DNA of 21,200 nucleotides from Planctomycetota bacterium (GTDB taxonomy: Bacteria > Planctomycetota > Brocadiia > JAJRTI01): contig JAJRTI010000937.1 in the NCBI GenBank assembly GCA_024278415.1, positions 1 through 21,200 of the forward strand, given 5' to 3'. The position numbers and the translations under genes were made by a program. The notes under the pieces are model-generated. The model did not search any database and had not been told where the DNA came from. It was given only the letters and a program-made list of their open reading frames with translations. Shown in pieces: positions 14,348 to 21,113 of this stretch. Numbering within the stretch: the stretch's first letter is position 1; every line of letters starts with the position of its first letter.

Positions 14348-14374
14348 ATCGCGGCCGACCTTTCTGGCCGCGAT
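14348..14374 (+). terminator. 9-bp perfect hairpin after the zinc-ribbon genes
   Basis: ATCGCGGCC (14348-14356) and GGCCGCGAT (14366-14374) pair around a nine-base loop, followed by TTCCTCC. It is also the first part of the 73-base repeat. The equivalent stem in the second copy keeps pairing mostly through G-U pairs. Confidence 0.5.
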
Positions 14375-14420
14375 TTCCTCCTCGGCTTAGCGACAGCTCT
14401 ATCCTTCCGGGCGCACGAAG
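14348..14420 (+). repeat. 73-base direct repeat, copy 1
   Basis: Aligns without gaps to 16489-16561 with 61 of 73 bases identical by hand count. The best-conserved block (CTCGGCTTAGCGACAGCTCT, 14381-14400) is identical in both. The two copies flank the DUF4143-type ATPase gene. Confidence 0.75.
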
Positions 14421-14640
14421 TCGGCCGGTTCGGTCAGCGAAAATTCTCGGGTGCTCAGGGAAAAGGAAATCCGTCCCCTCGGCGAGTACGGCACGCGCTG
14501 GCTCGTGCTGGAGGCGTGGGAGAGATTGAGGAGAGGTGAGTGGTGTGTAGTTCATTCGCCACTCGCGCGCCTAAGCACTCCTCACGATCCCGTCGGGGAG
14601 CCTGTCCCTGGCAAGGGGCCAGCCTGCGGGCAATGTATCC

Positions 14641-14669
14641 TTGACAGAAGGACACCGCGAAGGTATGCT
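14641..14669 (+). promoter_or_regulatory. consensus bacterial sigma70-type promoter
   Basis: TTGACA (14641-14646), a 17-base spacer and TATGCT (14664-14669). The expected start point, seven or eight bases on, coincides with the ATG at 14677. No archaeal TATA box is visible near this gene. Confidence 0.6.
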
Positions 14670-14676
14670 GGCATCC

Positions 14677-16002
14677 ATGGACCTGCACCCCGTTCTGCTC
14701 GAAAGACTCAACGCAGGGCTCGAGCCCGTGCGCTTGCCCGCGCTCACCCCACGCGATGTTCGTCTACCCGAAATCGAGGGCAAGGCCCACGCGGTCATCG
14801 GGATGCGCCGCGTGGGAAAGACCACTTTCCTGCGCCAATTGCAGCAGGAAAGGCAGCAGGCGGTCGGCCCGGAACGGGCGGTCTATGTCAGCTTTGACGA
14901 CGACCGGTTGGCGGACCTCCCGTTGGCCGAACTGGATCGGCTGCTCGAAGAGTACTACCGGCGTTTTCCCCGACTGCGCGGGCAGAAGACCGTGTACTGG
15001 TTTCTCGACGAGATCCAAGGGGTCTCCGGATGGGAGCGCTTTGTGCGCCGGATATTGGACACGGAGCAGGTGGAGGTCGTCGTGTCCGGCTCGTCGGCCC
15101 GGCTCTTGAGCCGCGAAGTCCACACGTCACTGCGCGGGAGGAGCATGGAAACCGTGATTCGGCCTTTCAGCTTTCGCGAGTTTCTGCGCCACCGCGGCGA
15201 AGAACCGCAGAAGTCCACTGTGCGTTTCAGCGCCGCCGAGCGATCGCTGGTCGAGAAGCGCTTCGGCGAGTATCTTCTCGAAGGGGGTTTTCCCGAAGCA
15301 CAGGGACTGGCCGCCGGACTGCGCGTGGAACTGCTTCAAGGCTATGTGACGACGCTCCTGCTGCGGGACGTTGTGGAACGCTACCGCGTGACGCAAGTCG
15401 CCGCGCTGCGGTGGCTGGTACGCCAGTGCCTGCGCAATCCCGCTGGCTCGTTCAGCGTCCATCGCTTTCATCTGGACCTGAAATCCCAAGGGCTGGGCGT
15501 GGCCAAGGATGCGCTCCATGCGCTGCTGGGGCATCTGGAGGATGCCTTTCTTCTTCACACGGTCTCCCTGTCCACCGACTCGGAGCGCCGGCGCAACTCG
15601 AATCCGCGCAAGATGTATCCGGCCGATCCTGGATTGATACGGGCCTTCGACGTCAGCCGCCGCGCCCACCTCGGCCACGCGCTCGAAACCGTGGTGATGA
15701 TCGAGTTGGCCAGACGCAAGGCCGAAATTGGCTATGTCAAGACGCGGGACGGATACGAGGTGGATTTCCACGCGCGCTTTTTCGATGGGAGAGAGGAGCT
15801 GATTCAGGTCTGCGCCGATCCCAGCGAGCCTGAGGCGCGCGAGCGTGAATTGCGCGCGTTCGACGCGGCCCGCGAGGAGTTCCCGCACGCGACAACGAGA
15901 CTCCTTGTGCTCAATCGCGACCAAGCCCTGGCCTTGCGTTCCGCGGCGCCGGTCGTGCAATCCACCTACGCCTGGCTGCTCGATACCGAGGAACAGGGAT
16001 GA
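14677..16002 (+). CDS. AAA-type ATPase with DUF4143 C-terminal domain, 441 aa
   Basis: Walker A is GMRRVGKTT (42-50) and Walker B is FLDEIQ (109-114). A SGSSARLLSRE segment is followed by the FSFREFLRHRG motif, together diagnostic of the AAA_14/DUF4143 family. The C-terminal third (YVKTRDGYEVDFHARF, then ELIQVC) resembles the nuclease-like fold end of these proteins. The family is common in bacteria and archaea, often on mobile DNA, with no settled function. I start at the ATG at 14677 (MDLHPVLLERLN), because the promoter at 14641-14669 would be inside any longer form. There is no clear ribosome binding site, consistent with leaderless expression. Confidence 0.9.
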   Translation: MDLHPVLLERLNAGLEPVRLPALTPRDVRLPEIEGKAHAVIGMRRVGKTTFLRQLQQERQQAVGPERAVYVSFDDDRLADLPLAELDRLLEEYYRRFPRLRGQKTVYWFLDEIQGVSGWERFVRRILDTEQVEVVVSGSSARLLSREVHTSLRGRSMETVIRPFSFREFLRHRGEEPQKSTVRFSAAERSLVEKRFGEYLLEGGFPEAQGLAAGLRVELLQGYVTTLLLRDVVERYRVTQVAALRWLVRQCLRNPAGSFSVHRFHLDLKSQGLGVAKDALHALLGHLEDAFLLHTVSLSTDSERRRNSNPRKMYPADPGLIRAFDVSRRAHLGHALETVVMIELARRKAEIGYVKTRDGYEVDFHARFFDGREELIQVCADPSEPEARERELRAFDAAREEFPHATTRLLVLNRDQALALRSAAPVVQSTYAWLLDTEEQG

Positions 16003-16121
16003 CGCTCTTCGGCCGGGCTGGGCTCACTCCTGGGGAGCCCGCACCGCTGCGAAGTGGACGCTGCTTTCTTCAGCGTATGCCTCCTGCCAAGGCGGCTGAA
16101 GGCGCGTGACCACGTGCGCCT

Positions 16122-16322
16122 ATGGACGCCTGGCAGATCGCGGAAGCCGTCACCGCGACGGGCTACGTCAGCAAGAGCAAGAACTTCCAGACGCTCATTT
16201 AGCCGCAGGTCTACAAGGAGAAGCGGGTGACGAGAGTAAGGAGGGGCAAGTTCATCCTGGAGGGAAAGACAAGAGGCAGGCCCGCTACGAGGAAGGGGCA
16301 GAAGAAGTCGAGCGGAAAGTGA
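16122..16322 (+). pseudogene. small HTH (HARE/HB1-like) gene with in-frame TAG
   Basis: A 67-codon frame reads MDAWQIAEAVTATGYVSKSK, NFQTLI, then TAG (16200-16202, codon 27), then PQVYKEKRVTRVRRGKFILEG and a Lys/Arg-rich tail. Ignoring the stop, it looks like the small winged domain found in many bacterial proteins, in which SKSKNF is followed by a helix and a basic RRGKF strand. The frame is not shifted at the stop. A short upstream frame at 16078 (MPPAKAAEGA) in another register could be the lost N-terminus. It is most likely decaying. UAG read-through is a remote alternative. Confidence 0.5.
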
Positions 16323-16326
16323 GCCC

Positions 16327-16452
16327 ATGCGCCTGCCGAGCATCTCCGAAAGCAAGCTGATCTGTCTCACGTTCCTGGAGCGCGAGATCGTGAAGCTACG
16401 AACCGGCTTGGGCCACATGTGGGCCATGTGGGCAGCTTGGCGGAACGCGTAG
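16327..16452 (+). CDS. possible 41-aa ORF
   Basis: An ATG five bases after the broken HTH gene opens 41 codons, ending GLGHMWAMWAAWRNA. The first part (SISESKLICLTFLEREIVKLR) would form an amphipathic helix. There is no convincing ribosome binding site. It may be the remnant of a second small gene. Weak call. Confidence 0.25.
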   Translation: MRLPSISESKLICLTFLEREIVKLRTGLGHMWAMWAAWRNA

Positions 16453-16488
16453 TCGTGCGCGTCTCATTCCCTGTCTCGATCCCTGTCC

Positions 16489-16561
16489 ATCGCGGCCGAT
16501 CTTTGTGACTGCGGTTCCTTCCTCGGCTTAGCGACAGCTCTGTTCTCCCAAGCGCGCGAAG
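16489..16561 (+). repeat. 73-base direct repeat, copy 2
   Basis: Matches 14348-14420 in 61 of 73 positions. The stem arms of copy 1 are changed here, but seven Watson-Crick or so pairs and two G-U pairs remain with one mismatch, so a hairpin can still form. Confidence 0.75.
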
Positions 16562-16593
16562 CGGGTCTGATCTGGCCAACGGCACAGGCAGAA

Positions 16594-16607
16594 CGCAAGG
16601 CTTATAG
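16594..16607 (+). promoter_or_regulatory. archaeal-type promoter for the C2H2-like gene
   Basis: CGCAAG precedes GCTTATAG (16600-16607). A start near 16626 would leave a leader of about 80 bases before the ATG at 16707. The TATA box is weaker than those at 889 and 5294. Confidence 0.4.
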
Positions 16608-16706
16608 GTGCGGCCGCCTTCTCCTCCGCTGACACGACAGCAAAGAAGCCCGCGGCATCCGCCGAGACTCCGAGCGGATGCCGCTCAAGAATGGAGGTAA
16701 AACAAG

Positions 16707-17072
16707 ATGAACAAGCGTAGGAACCTGGACGCACGTCAGAGCAGGCGAGTTGAGCGCACGCATGGCGATGGCCGGGAAGATGGGACACGCCCCAGAGCGG
16801 GCCATGAGTCTTCGCCCAGCGACAGTGTGCCCGTGTGCACAAGAGCGCCGGTGACAGATTTCACGGGAGACTTCCTGTGGAAGTGCCGCGTGGAAGGGTG
16901 CAGAGAAATGATGTTCTTTCCCAATGAGGACGGACACGTGATTGCGTTCCTCATTCTGCACCATCTGGTGCGCAAGCACGGCTTCACAAAAGAAGAGGCG
17001 CTGGCCTACGACCCCGGCCTCGAGGAAGCCACAGCAGAATACGTGGGCCTGTCCTCGAAGAGCCAGAGATGA
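16707..17072 (+). CDS. C2H2-like zinc-finger protein, 121 aa
   Basis: GGAGGT lies eight bases before the ATG. Residues 1-50 are Arg/Asp/Ser-rich and probably disordered. Residues 59-92 form a zinc-finger candidate: C60-x4-C65, then about 19 residues, then H85/H86 and H91 in an HHLVRKH segment. Archaeal small C2H2-type fingers have this arrangement. The C-terminus continues with a helix and an acidic segment (GFTKEEALAYDPGLEEA). The gene stands alone between the second 73-base repeat and a convergent gene. DNA or protein binding is inferred from the finger only. Confidence 0.72.
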   Translation: MNKRRNLDARQSRRVERTHGDGREDGTRPRAGHESSPSDSVPVCTRAPVTDFTGDFLWKCRVEGCREMMFFPNEDGHVIAFLILHHLVRKHGFTKEEALAYDPGLEEATAEYVGLSSKSQR

Positions 17073-17115
17073 AGCCAGCGCCTCTGGTCAAGGCGTCGAC
17101 CGACTGGCGGCAAGC

Positions 17116-17415
17116 CTACAGCTTGCTGCCGCAGGCCGCGCAGTAGTTGGCGCCTCGCGCGCCTTTCTCGCCGCAGACCGGACACGAGAGCGTTGCTCTC
17201 TGCGCGCGTGCCGCGCTGCGAGGACTCACCAAGAGGATCATCAGCGCAACCAGAATCGTGATCGCTGTGCCGGTGAGGAACTCCGTCCTCACCTTCGCGG
17301 CAAGGTCGACGATGCCGGTGTGCGACATCCACATGGCAATGGCGACTGCGTTGGCCGCCAGAACGATGACGGCGATGCTCGCAACAACGACCAGTTTGCG
17401 AATGGCGAGTGTCAT
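17116..17415 (-). CDS. two-TM protein with C-terminal zinc ribbon, 99 aa
   Basis: AAAGGAGAAG precedes the ATG at 17415, so the longer in-frame form is rejected. Two hydrophobic helices (about residues 8-30 and 46-64) are separated by a short polar loop. The tail carries C78-PV-C81 and C92-AA-C95 in a zinc ribbon of the common CxxCG...NYCxxCG type. Such small membrane-anchored zinc-ribbon proteins are widespread in bacteria and archaea with no fixed function. A bacterial-like promoter (17484-17512) lies upstream on the minus strand. Confidence 0.75.
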   Translation of the reverse strand: MTLAIRKLVVVASIAVIVLAANAVAIAMWMSHTGIVDLAAKVRTEFLTGTAITILVALMILLVSPRSAARAQRATLSCPVCGEKGARGANYCAACGSKL

Positions 17416-17483
17416 GATCGCTTCTCCTTTCGGTTCCAGGGACACTGCGTCAGATCACGGATCAGGCTCGAAGCCTGCCCTTC

Positions 17484-17512
17484 ATGCTAGCACACATCCG
17501 GCACGATGTCTA
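17484..17512 (-). promoter_or_regulatory. bacterial-like promoter for the two-TM gene
   Basis: On the minus strand TAGACA (17512-17507), a 17-base spacer and TAGCAT (17489-17484), with TG one base before the -10 element. The start would be near 17477, giving a leader of about 60 bases. Confidence 0.4.
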
Positions 17513-17572
17513 GCTTGATTCCGCGCGAGTCGTCTGGACGTGGCAATGTCGCCAACACATGGCTACGACAGA

Positions 17573-17613
17573 GGCGCCATGCACTGCCATGTCATCGGGC
17601 AGTGCATGGCGCC
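17573..17613. promoter_or_regulatory. 16-bp perfect inverted repeat before a ribosome binding site
   Basis: GGCGCCATGCACTGCC (17573-17588) and GGCAGTGCATGGCGCC (17598-17613) are exact reverse complements with a nine-base loop. The repeat ends four bases before GGAGGTGAT (17617-17625) of the gene at 17630. It could be an operator or a very stable leader hairpin. No T-tract follows. Confidence 0.75.
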
Positions 17614-17629
17614 GCCGGAGGTGATACGA

Positions 17630-17872
17630 ATGAAGGAGGATAGAGCGAGACAGATCGCCGTGCTGATCTTGGACGAGTTCGAGGAGATGCTTGCGGGGAA
17701 GGGCATCTCAATTCCGTCAGTGGATCGGGAGGGGAAGCCTCAAGAGGCGTGTCTCTATGGGACCGAGTATTACGAGTTAGAGGATGTGATCACAGACATT
17801 CTCATGGAGACAGCCGCTCACGCAGAGAAGGGCAAGGCACCCAGGCGGCCCGGGTTTCGGCCTCATAAGTGA
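17630..17872 (+). CDS. small conserved hypothetical protein, 80 aa
   Basis: GGAGGTGAT precedes the ATG at 17630, and the perfect hairpin just upstream makes longer in-frame starts unlikely. The product reads as two helices around a short loop: ARQIAVLILDEFEEMLAGKG, then a DREGKPQEACLYGTEYY segment and an ELEDVITDILMET helix, with a basic Pro-rich end. I recall similar short proteins, with a REG...EACLYG...YYxLED pattern, in bacterial genomes and phages, without an assigned function. The hairpin suggests tight control of expression. Confidence 0.7.
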   Translation: MKEDRARQIAVLILDEFEEMLAGKGISIPSVDREGKPQEACLYGTEYYELEDVITDILMETAAHAEKGKAPRRPGFRPHK

Positions 17873-17878
17873 CCATGG

Positions 17879-18088
17879 ATGAATACAGAGAAGGCCATGA
17901 GGGGCACCTATGGCGCCTCTGTGAAGGCATGGAGAGTAGAGGCCATTCAGGCAGACCTCGGGGCCAATGCAGAAGGGGCCGAAAGCGCCCTCAAAGAACC
18001 CATTCTGCCGGTTCTCGACGACAAACGGCATCGGTGCCGCGCGTTGGACGGGGCGTACAAATGTAAAGGTATTTGCCCTGCGAAGTGA
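17879..18088 (+). CDS. possible small protein, 69 aa
   Basis: The ATG at 17879 lies six bases after the preceding stop, without a good ribosome binding site, so it would depend on coupling. The product has a plausible helical core and ends with four Cys-containing residues in a RCRALDGAYKCKGICPAK tail. Third codon positions are only moderately GC-rich, less than in neighbouring sure genes. A frame at 17876 in another register is also open and looks worse. Weak call. Confidence 0.35.
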   Translation: MNTEKAMRGTYGASVKAWRVEAIQADLGANAEGAESALKEPILPVLDDKRHRCRALDGAYKCKGICPAK

Positions 18089-18261
18089 TCCATGTCACCC
18101 CCCGACGAGAAGGCCATCAGAGCGCGTGGATCTGCCGCTCAATCCACCGTGCTGTGCGCCGTTCTGCCGCTTTCGCCAGGTTCTTGGAGCACTGAGCCCA
18201 GGCGAGCCACGCCGCTGCTGTTCTTTAACACCATTATCTTCGTCATGGCCCGCGGAAGGGG

Positions 18262-18963
18262 TCATCTTCGCATGCCGGAGGCCGATGTCCCAGCAACATG
18301 CAGGGCATTCTCAGCCATGCTGAGCCATCGCACCAAGCTCGCCAGCGTGGCTTGAAGCTGCCTGCCTCTGACGTGGTAGGCAGGCTTGGGTCGCCTCTGG
18401 AGACCCGACTCCGCGTGCTCGCGGAAGATCCGCCGGACCAGTGCCGCCGCTTCGGGATCGATCTTCAGACCATCGGCCGCGTTCACGTAGCCGAGCGGCG
18501 CCTTGCCGGGATGCTTCCCGGACTTCACCGCCAGGTCCATGCCGCGGCGAACTCTCACGAGCCGAATCTGCGACTCGTACCGCGCAATCAACGAGATGAT
18601 CCCGTCGATCAGCTCCTCGGAAGGGTTCTTGGAGCGGAGCGCTGGCTCGGTCACAACGGCCAGACGCACGCCCTTCTTGGCGAAGATGTACTTCAGAATC
18701 GAGGAGCCGTCCGGATCGCGAGTGAGCCTGTCCCGCTCCGTCACCGCCACAACATCGAACTCGCCACGTTCAATCCCCGCGATGAGTCCCATCAGCTCCT
18801 TCTGCCCCTGCCAGTGCATTCCGCTGCACTGATCCGCGTACACGCGCACGACCTCGAACTGCTGTTCGACCGCGTATTGCCGAAGCGCTTCCTCTTGAGC
18901 CCTGAGGCCGAACTTCTTCGACTGCTCCATGGTCGAAACTCTCACGTAAACCGCTGCCCTCAT
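18262..18963 (-). CDS. serine recombinase (resolvase family), C-terminus short and atypical, 233 aa
   Basis: The N-terminal resolvase domain is intact: YVRVS with catalytic S10, then the VVAVTERDRLTRD segment with the conserved arginines, and a long helix near residues 118-140. The recombinase domain begins (GKAPLGYVNAADGLKIDPEAA at about 148-168), but after HAESG the sequence becomes an Arg/Gln-rich tail that does not look like the usual DNA-binding region. It is too long for a simple resolvase and too short for a large serine recombinase (about 450-550 aa). I suspect truncation or frameshift. TAGGAGG precedes the start. It is coupled to an AbrB-like gene. Confidence 0.85.
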   Translation of the reverse strand: MRAAVYVRVSTMEQSKKFGLRAQEEALRQYAVEQQFEVVRVYADQCSGMHWQGQKELMGLIAGIERGEFDVVAVTERDRLTRDPDGSSILKYIFAKKGVRLAVVTEPALRSKNPSEELIDGIISLIARYESQIRLVRVRRGMDLAVKSGKHPGKAPLGYVNAADGLKIDPEAAALVRRIFREHAESGLQRRPKPAYHVRGRQLQATLASLVRWLSMAENALHVAGTSASGMRR

Positions 18964-19142
18964 GAACTTTCACTCTTGCCTCCTACTCGATCTCGTCCTT
19001 GTTGATGGGCATGACCCCCCCGGGTATCCCGATCCTCCTTGAAGATGACCTCATCTCCCTTCTTCCACCCCTTGAACCGCGCAATGGCCTTGGGGATGGT
19101 CACCACCAACTGTCCACCCGGCAATCTTTGAATCCTCGGCAT
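18960..19142 (-). CDS. AbrB/SpoVT-type DNA-binding protein, 60 aa, possible frameshift
   Basis: The N-terminal 35 residues fit the swapped-hairpin AbrB fold: a GGQLVVTIPKAIARFKGWKK core and GDEVIFKE. GGGGGGAGAGG precedes the ATG at 19142. After KEDRDTR the frame enters a run of seven G and ends in a Gly/His/Gln/Arg tail with no AbrB character. Removing one G would give VMPINKDEIE and a stop just ahead of the recombinase ribosome binding site. Both versions precede the recombinase closely; the current one overlaps it by four bases. Archaeal recombinase genes are often paired with such a protein, which probably represses the unit. Confidence 0.72.
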   Translation of the reverse strand: MPRIQRLPGGQLVVTIPKAIARFKGWKKGDEVIFKEDRDTRGGHAHQQGRDRVGGKSESS

Positions 19143-19341
19143 GCCAATCCTCTCCCCCCGAGAATAGCCTTACGACTATCCCCTCGTCAATTGGGTCGAA
19201 TAGATACTACGCCTCGTCTGGGACTTCGCCCAGAAGAGGGGGCCCCTGCGGGGCAGTTGAATTCGTGAGGTTTTCGTACTATTCTTGAGCCAACGTGCAA
19301 CGAGACTTGCTGGCAGAACCATGAATGCGGACCCATGAGCC
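19143..19341. other. divergent intergenic region
   Basis: It separates the AbrB/recombinase pair from the large rightward gene. Two small hairpins with five-base stems are present (CTGGG/CCCAG and GCCCC/GGGGC, between about 19218 and 19254). I see no convincing TATA box in either direction. Confidence 0.4.
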
Positions 19342-20997
19342 ATGATGCCTGATCCTCTGAGTGAGCGGTACGAAGACCTGCTCGACGGCACGTACGATTG
19401 CGTGGATCGCATCGTTCTGAACGCGTACTTCCAACTGGCCCAGACGGGGGGAGGCTTTCGGGTCTGGTGGCGTCGGCTGTTCGGCACGGACGAGAACTTG
19501 GACGACACGCATGTGATGCGATTTGCGGCCCGATTCGCGCGTCGGGTTCACGCGTGGGCCGAGAAGCATGACATCCCCGTTCTGAGTGCTAAGAGCGGCG
19601 AACGTAAGCATCGGAAGGTGGAGCACTATCTGCCCTTGGATCGGGACTTCCGGGGGATCTTCTGCATCATGGTCGGCCGGGCGCCGGCGCCTCTGATCCG
19701 AGTGCGACGCTTCGGCGAAGGCGGAATCGACGTGGGTCGCAAGAATCCTCAGCCCTACGCGAACTACTACCATTTCCACCTCATGGACCCGGAGTGGGGC
19801 CATGTGATTGTCCGCTTCTGCCCCCACCCTCCGTTCTTCGCCAATGTGATCCTCAACGGGCACGAGTATGTGGCCCGGCAGGCGACCAAGCAAATGATCC
19901 CGTTCCGGCAAGAAGGCAACTGCTTCACGTGTGCAGCCGACCTCGCTGGCCTGGGCGCCATCGCAGATACCATGAGCGCTCCTAGCGCTGTAGGGCGATT
20001 GGTCCAGGTCGGCGAGCGTTGGCTTTACAGTGCGTGTCTGCGCTTTGCTCTGCCGCTGGAGGATCAGCAGCGCAGCGGGTTCCGCTACACCTACTCGGTC
20101 TATCAGGCCGAGTGCTGCCGCAACCTGCTCTTGCACCACGGCCGGCACTTGGACGTGATCCTGAACGACGTGATTGATCACACCCGCCCACACCTGGACT
20201 TCAAGACCCTCAAGACGATCTTTGGCCGTAAGCGTCGATCCTATTTCCGGTACAGCCCCCACCGCAATCCTCCGCGGTACGAAGTCGTAGTCGAGAGACC
20301 TGACTATGACTTGACGGTGTTCAAGATCCACTTTGGACGGCTCACCGTCAAGCTCTATAGCAAAGGCGAGTGCGTGCTTCGGGCGGAGGCCATTGCTCAC
20401 AACACCAAGGATCTTCGTTGTGGTTGCGGAATCGATAGGTTCCCCGACATCGTGTCGGCACTCCAGGCCTTGCTGGATCGCTTTCTCTCGGTGTTGCGTA
20501 GTCTGGATGCGTGCTTTGTGGACGCCCATACGCTTGATGTGCTGCCTCTGCCCTCTACCGTCGGCTCGGTCCGGGTCGGTGGAGTGGATCTGAACAAACG
20601 GCGCATGCAGGCGGTGATGGAGGCCCTGCTCCCTTTGGCCGTGAAGCCGAGGGGATTTCAGGCCTCGGATCTGGCGGCACGGGTCGCTGAGCTTCTGGGC
20701 TCTGAGGGCCAGTCCTACGGGCCTCGTCAAGCCGCGTACGACCTCAAGAAGCTCCGAGCCAAGGGGTTGATCCACAAGATTGACCATTCGCGGCGCTACG
20801 AGGCTCCGCCCGAAGGCCTCCGCCAGATGGCGGCCATGATCGTGTTGCGCACCAAGGTCCTCAGGCCTCTGCTGGCGAATGCCGGCAAACTGAGCACGGC
20901 GCCTGGAGGCAAGCATCTTGACGTCCTCAACGAACACTACAAAGTCATCCAGCGAGACTGCCAGAAGCTCTTCGAGCTTCTGGGCATTGCCGCATGA
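19342..20997 (+). CDS. large conserved protein of unknown function with C-terminal winged helix, 551 aa
   Basis: The overall sequence is of a kind I recall from many bacterial and archaeal genomes without an assigned function: an N-terminal YDCVDRIVLNAYF segment, GGFRVWWRRL, a long middle with YHFHLMDPEWGH and VILNGHEYVA, then EGNCFT. Near the C-terminus, residues about 450-495 form a winged helix (YGPRQAAYDLKKLRAKGLIH and a SRRYEAPPEG wing). No nuclease, polymerase or integrase signature is evident. The ATG at 19342 is followed directly by a second ATG, and no good ribosome binding site is seen. A fully open frame on the opposite strand is a composition shadow. Confidence 0.78.
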   Translation: MMPDPLSERYEDLLDGTYDCVDRIVLNAYFQLAQTGGGFRVWWRRLFGTDENLDDTHVMRFAARFARRVHAWAEKHDIPVLSAKSGERKHRKVEHYLPLDRDFRGIFCIMVGRAPAPLIRVRRFGEGGIDVGRKNPQPYANYYHFHLMDPEWGHVIVRFCPHPPFFANVILNGHEYVARQATKQMIPFRQEGNCFTCAADLAGLGAIADTMSAPSAVGRLVQVGERWLYSACLRFALPLEDQQRSGFRYTYSVYQAECCRNLLLHHGRHLDVILNDVIDHTRPHLDFKTLKTIFGRKRRSYFRYSPHRNPPRYEVVVERPDYDLTVFKIHFGRLTVKLYSKGECVLRAEAIAHNTKDLRCGCGIDRFPDIVSALQALLDRFLSVLRSLDACFVDAHTLDVLPLPSTVGSVRVGGVDLNKRRMQAVMEALLPLAVKPRGFQASDLAARVAELLGSEGQSYGPRQAAYDLKKLRAKGLIHKIDHSRRYEAPPEGLRQMAAMIVLRTKVLRPLLANAGKLSTAPGGKHLDVLNEHYKVIQRDCQKLFELLGIAA

Positions 20998-20998
20998 C

Positions 20999-21024
20999 CA
21001 CATCGACAAAAAGTTGTCGATGTG
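20999..21024 (+). terminator. 11-bp perfect hairpin right after the stop
   Basis: CACATCGACAA (20999-21009) and TTGTCGATGTG (21014-21024) pair around AAAG. The hairpin begins two bases after the stop of the large gene. No T-tract follows, so it could be a terminator, an mRNA 3' stabiliser or part of a recombination site. Confidence 0.55.
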
Positions 21025-21113
21025 CGCGGTCTAAGCGCCTACTTAAGCTCTTCGGTTGGTGAAATGTTTCAACGCATCTGGGACAAATCGGTGCGAAGTT
21101 AAGCAACGACCTC

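Larger units (their letters stand above)
14271..14640. other. 370-base intergenic interval with repeat and possible short ORF
   Basis: The interval holds a terminator-like hairpin (14348-14374), copy 1 of a 73-base direct repeat (14348-14420) and a short frame opening at a GTG at 14451 (LREKEIRPLGEYGTRW, stop near 14550) that lacks a ribosome binding site. I see no gene that can be supported. Confidence 0.5.

Noticed and set aside
14451..14897. Open frame from a GTG before the DUF4143 ATPase
   Set aside because: No ribosome binding site, and most of it is a shadow of the ATPase gene. Only its first 30 codons lie in free sequence.
18092..18355. Rightward 87-codon frame overlapping the recombinase end
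   Set aside because: No good ribosome binding site, unusual composition, and it runs 94 bases into the recombinase gene on the opposite strand.
19279..21009. Long open frame on the minus strand opposite the large gene at 19342
   Set aside because: The plus-strand frame has family-like sequence; the minus frame is low-quality and driven by GC composition.
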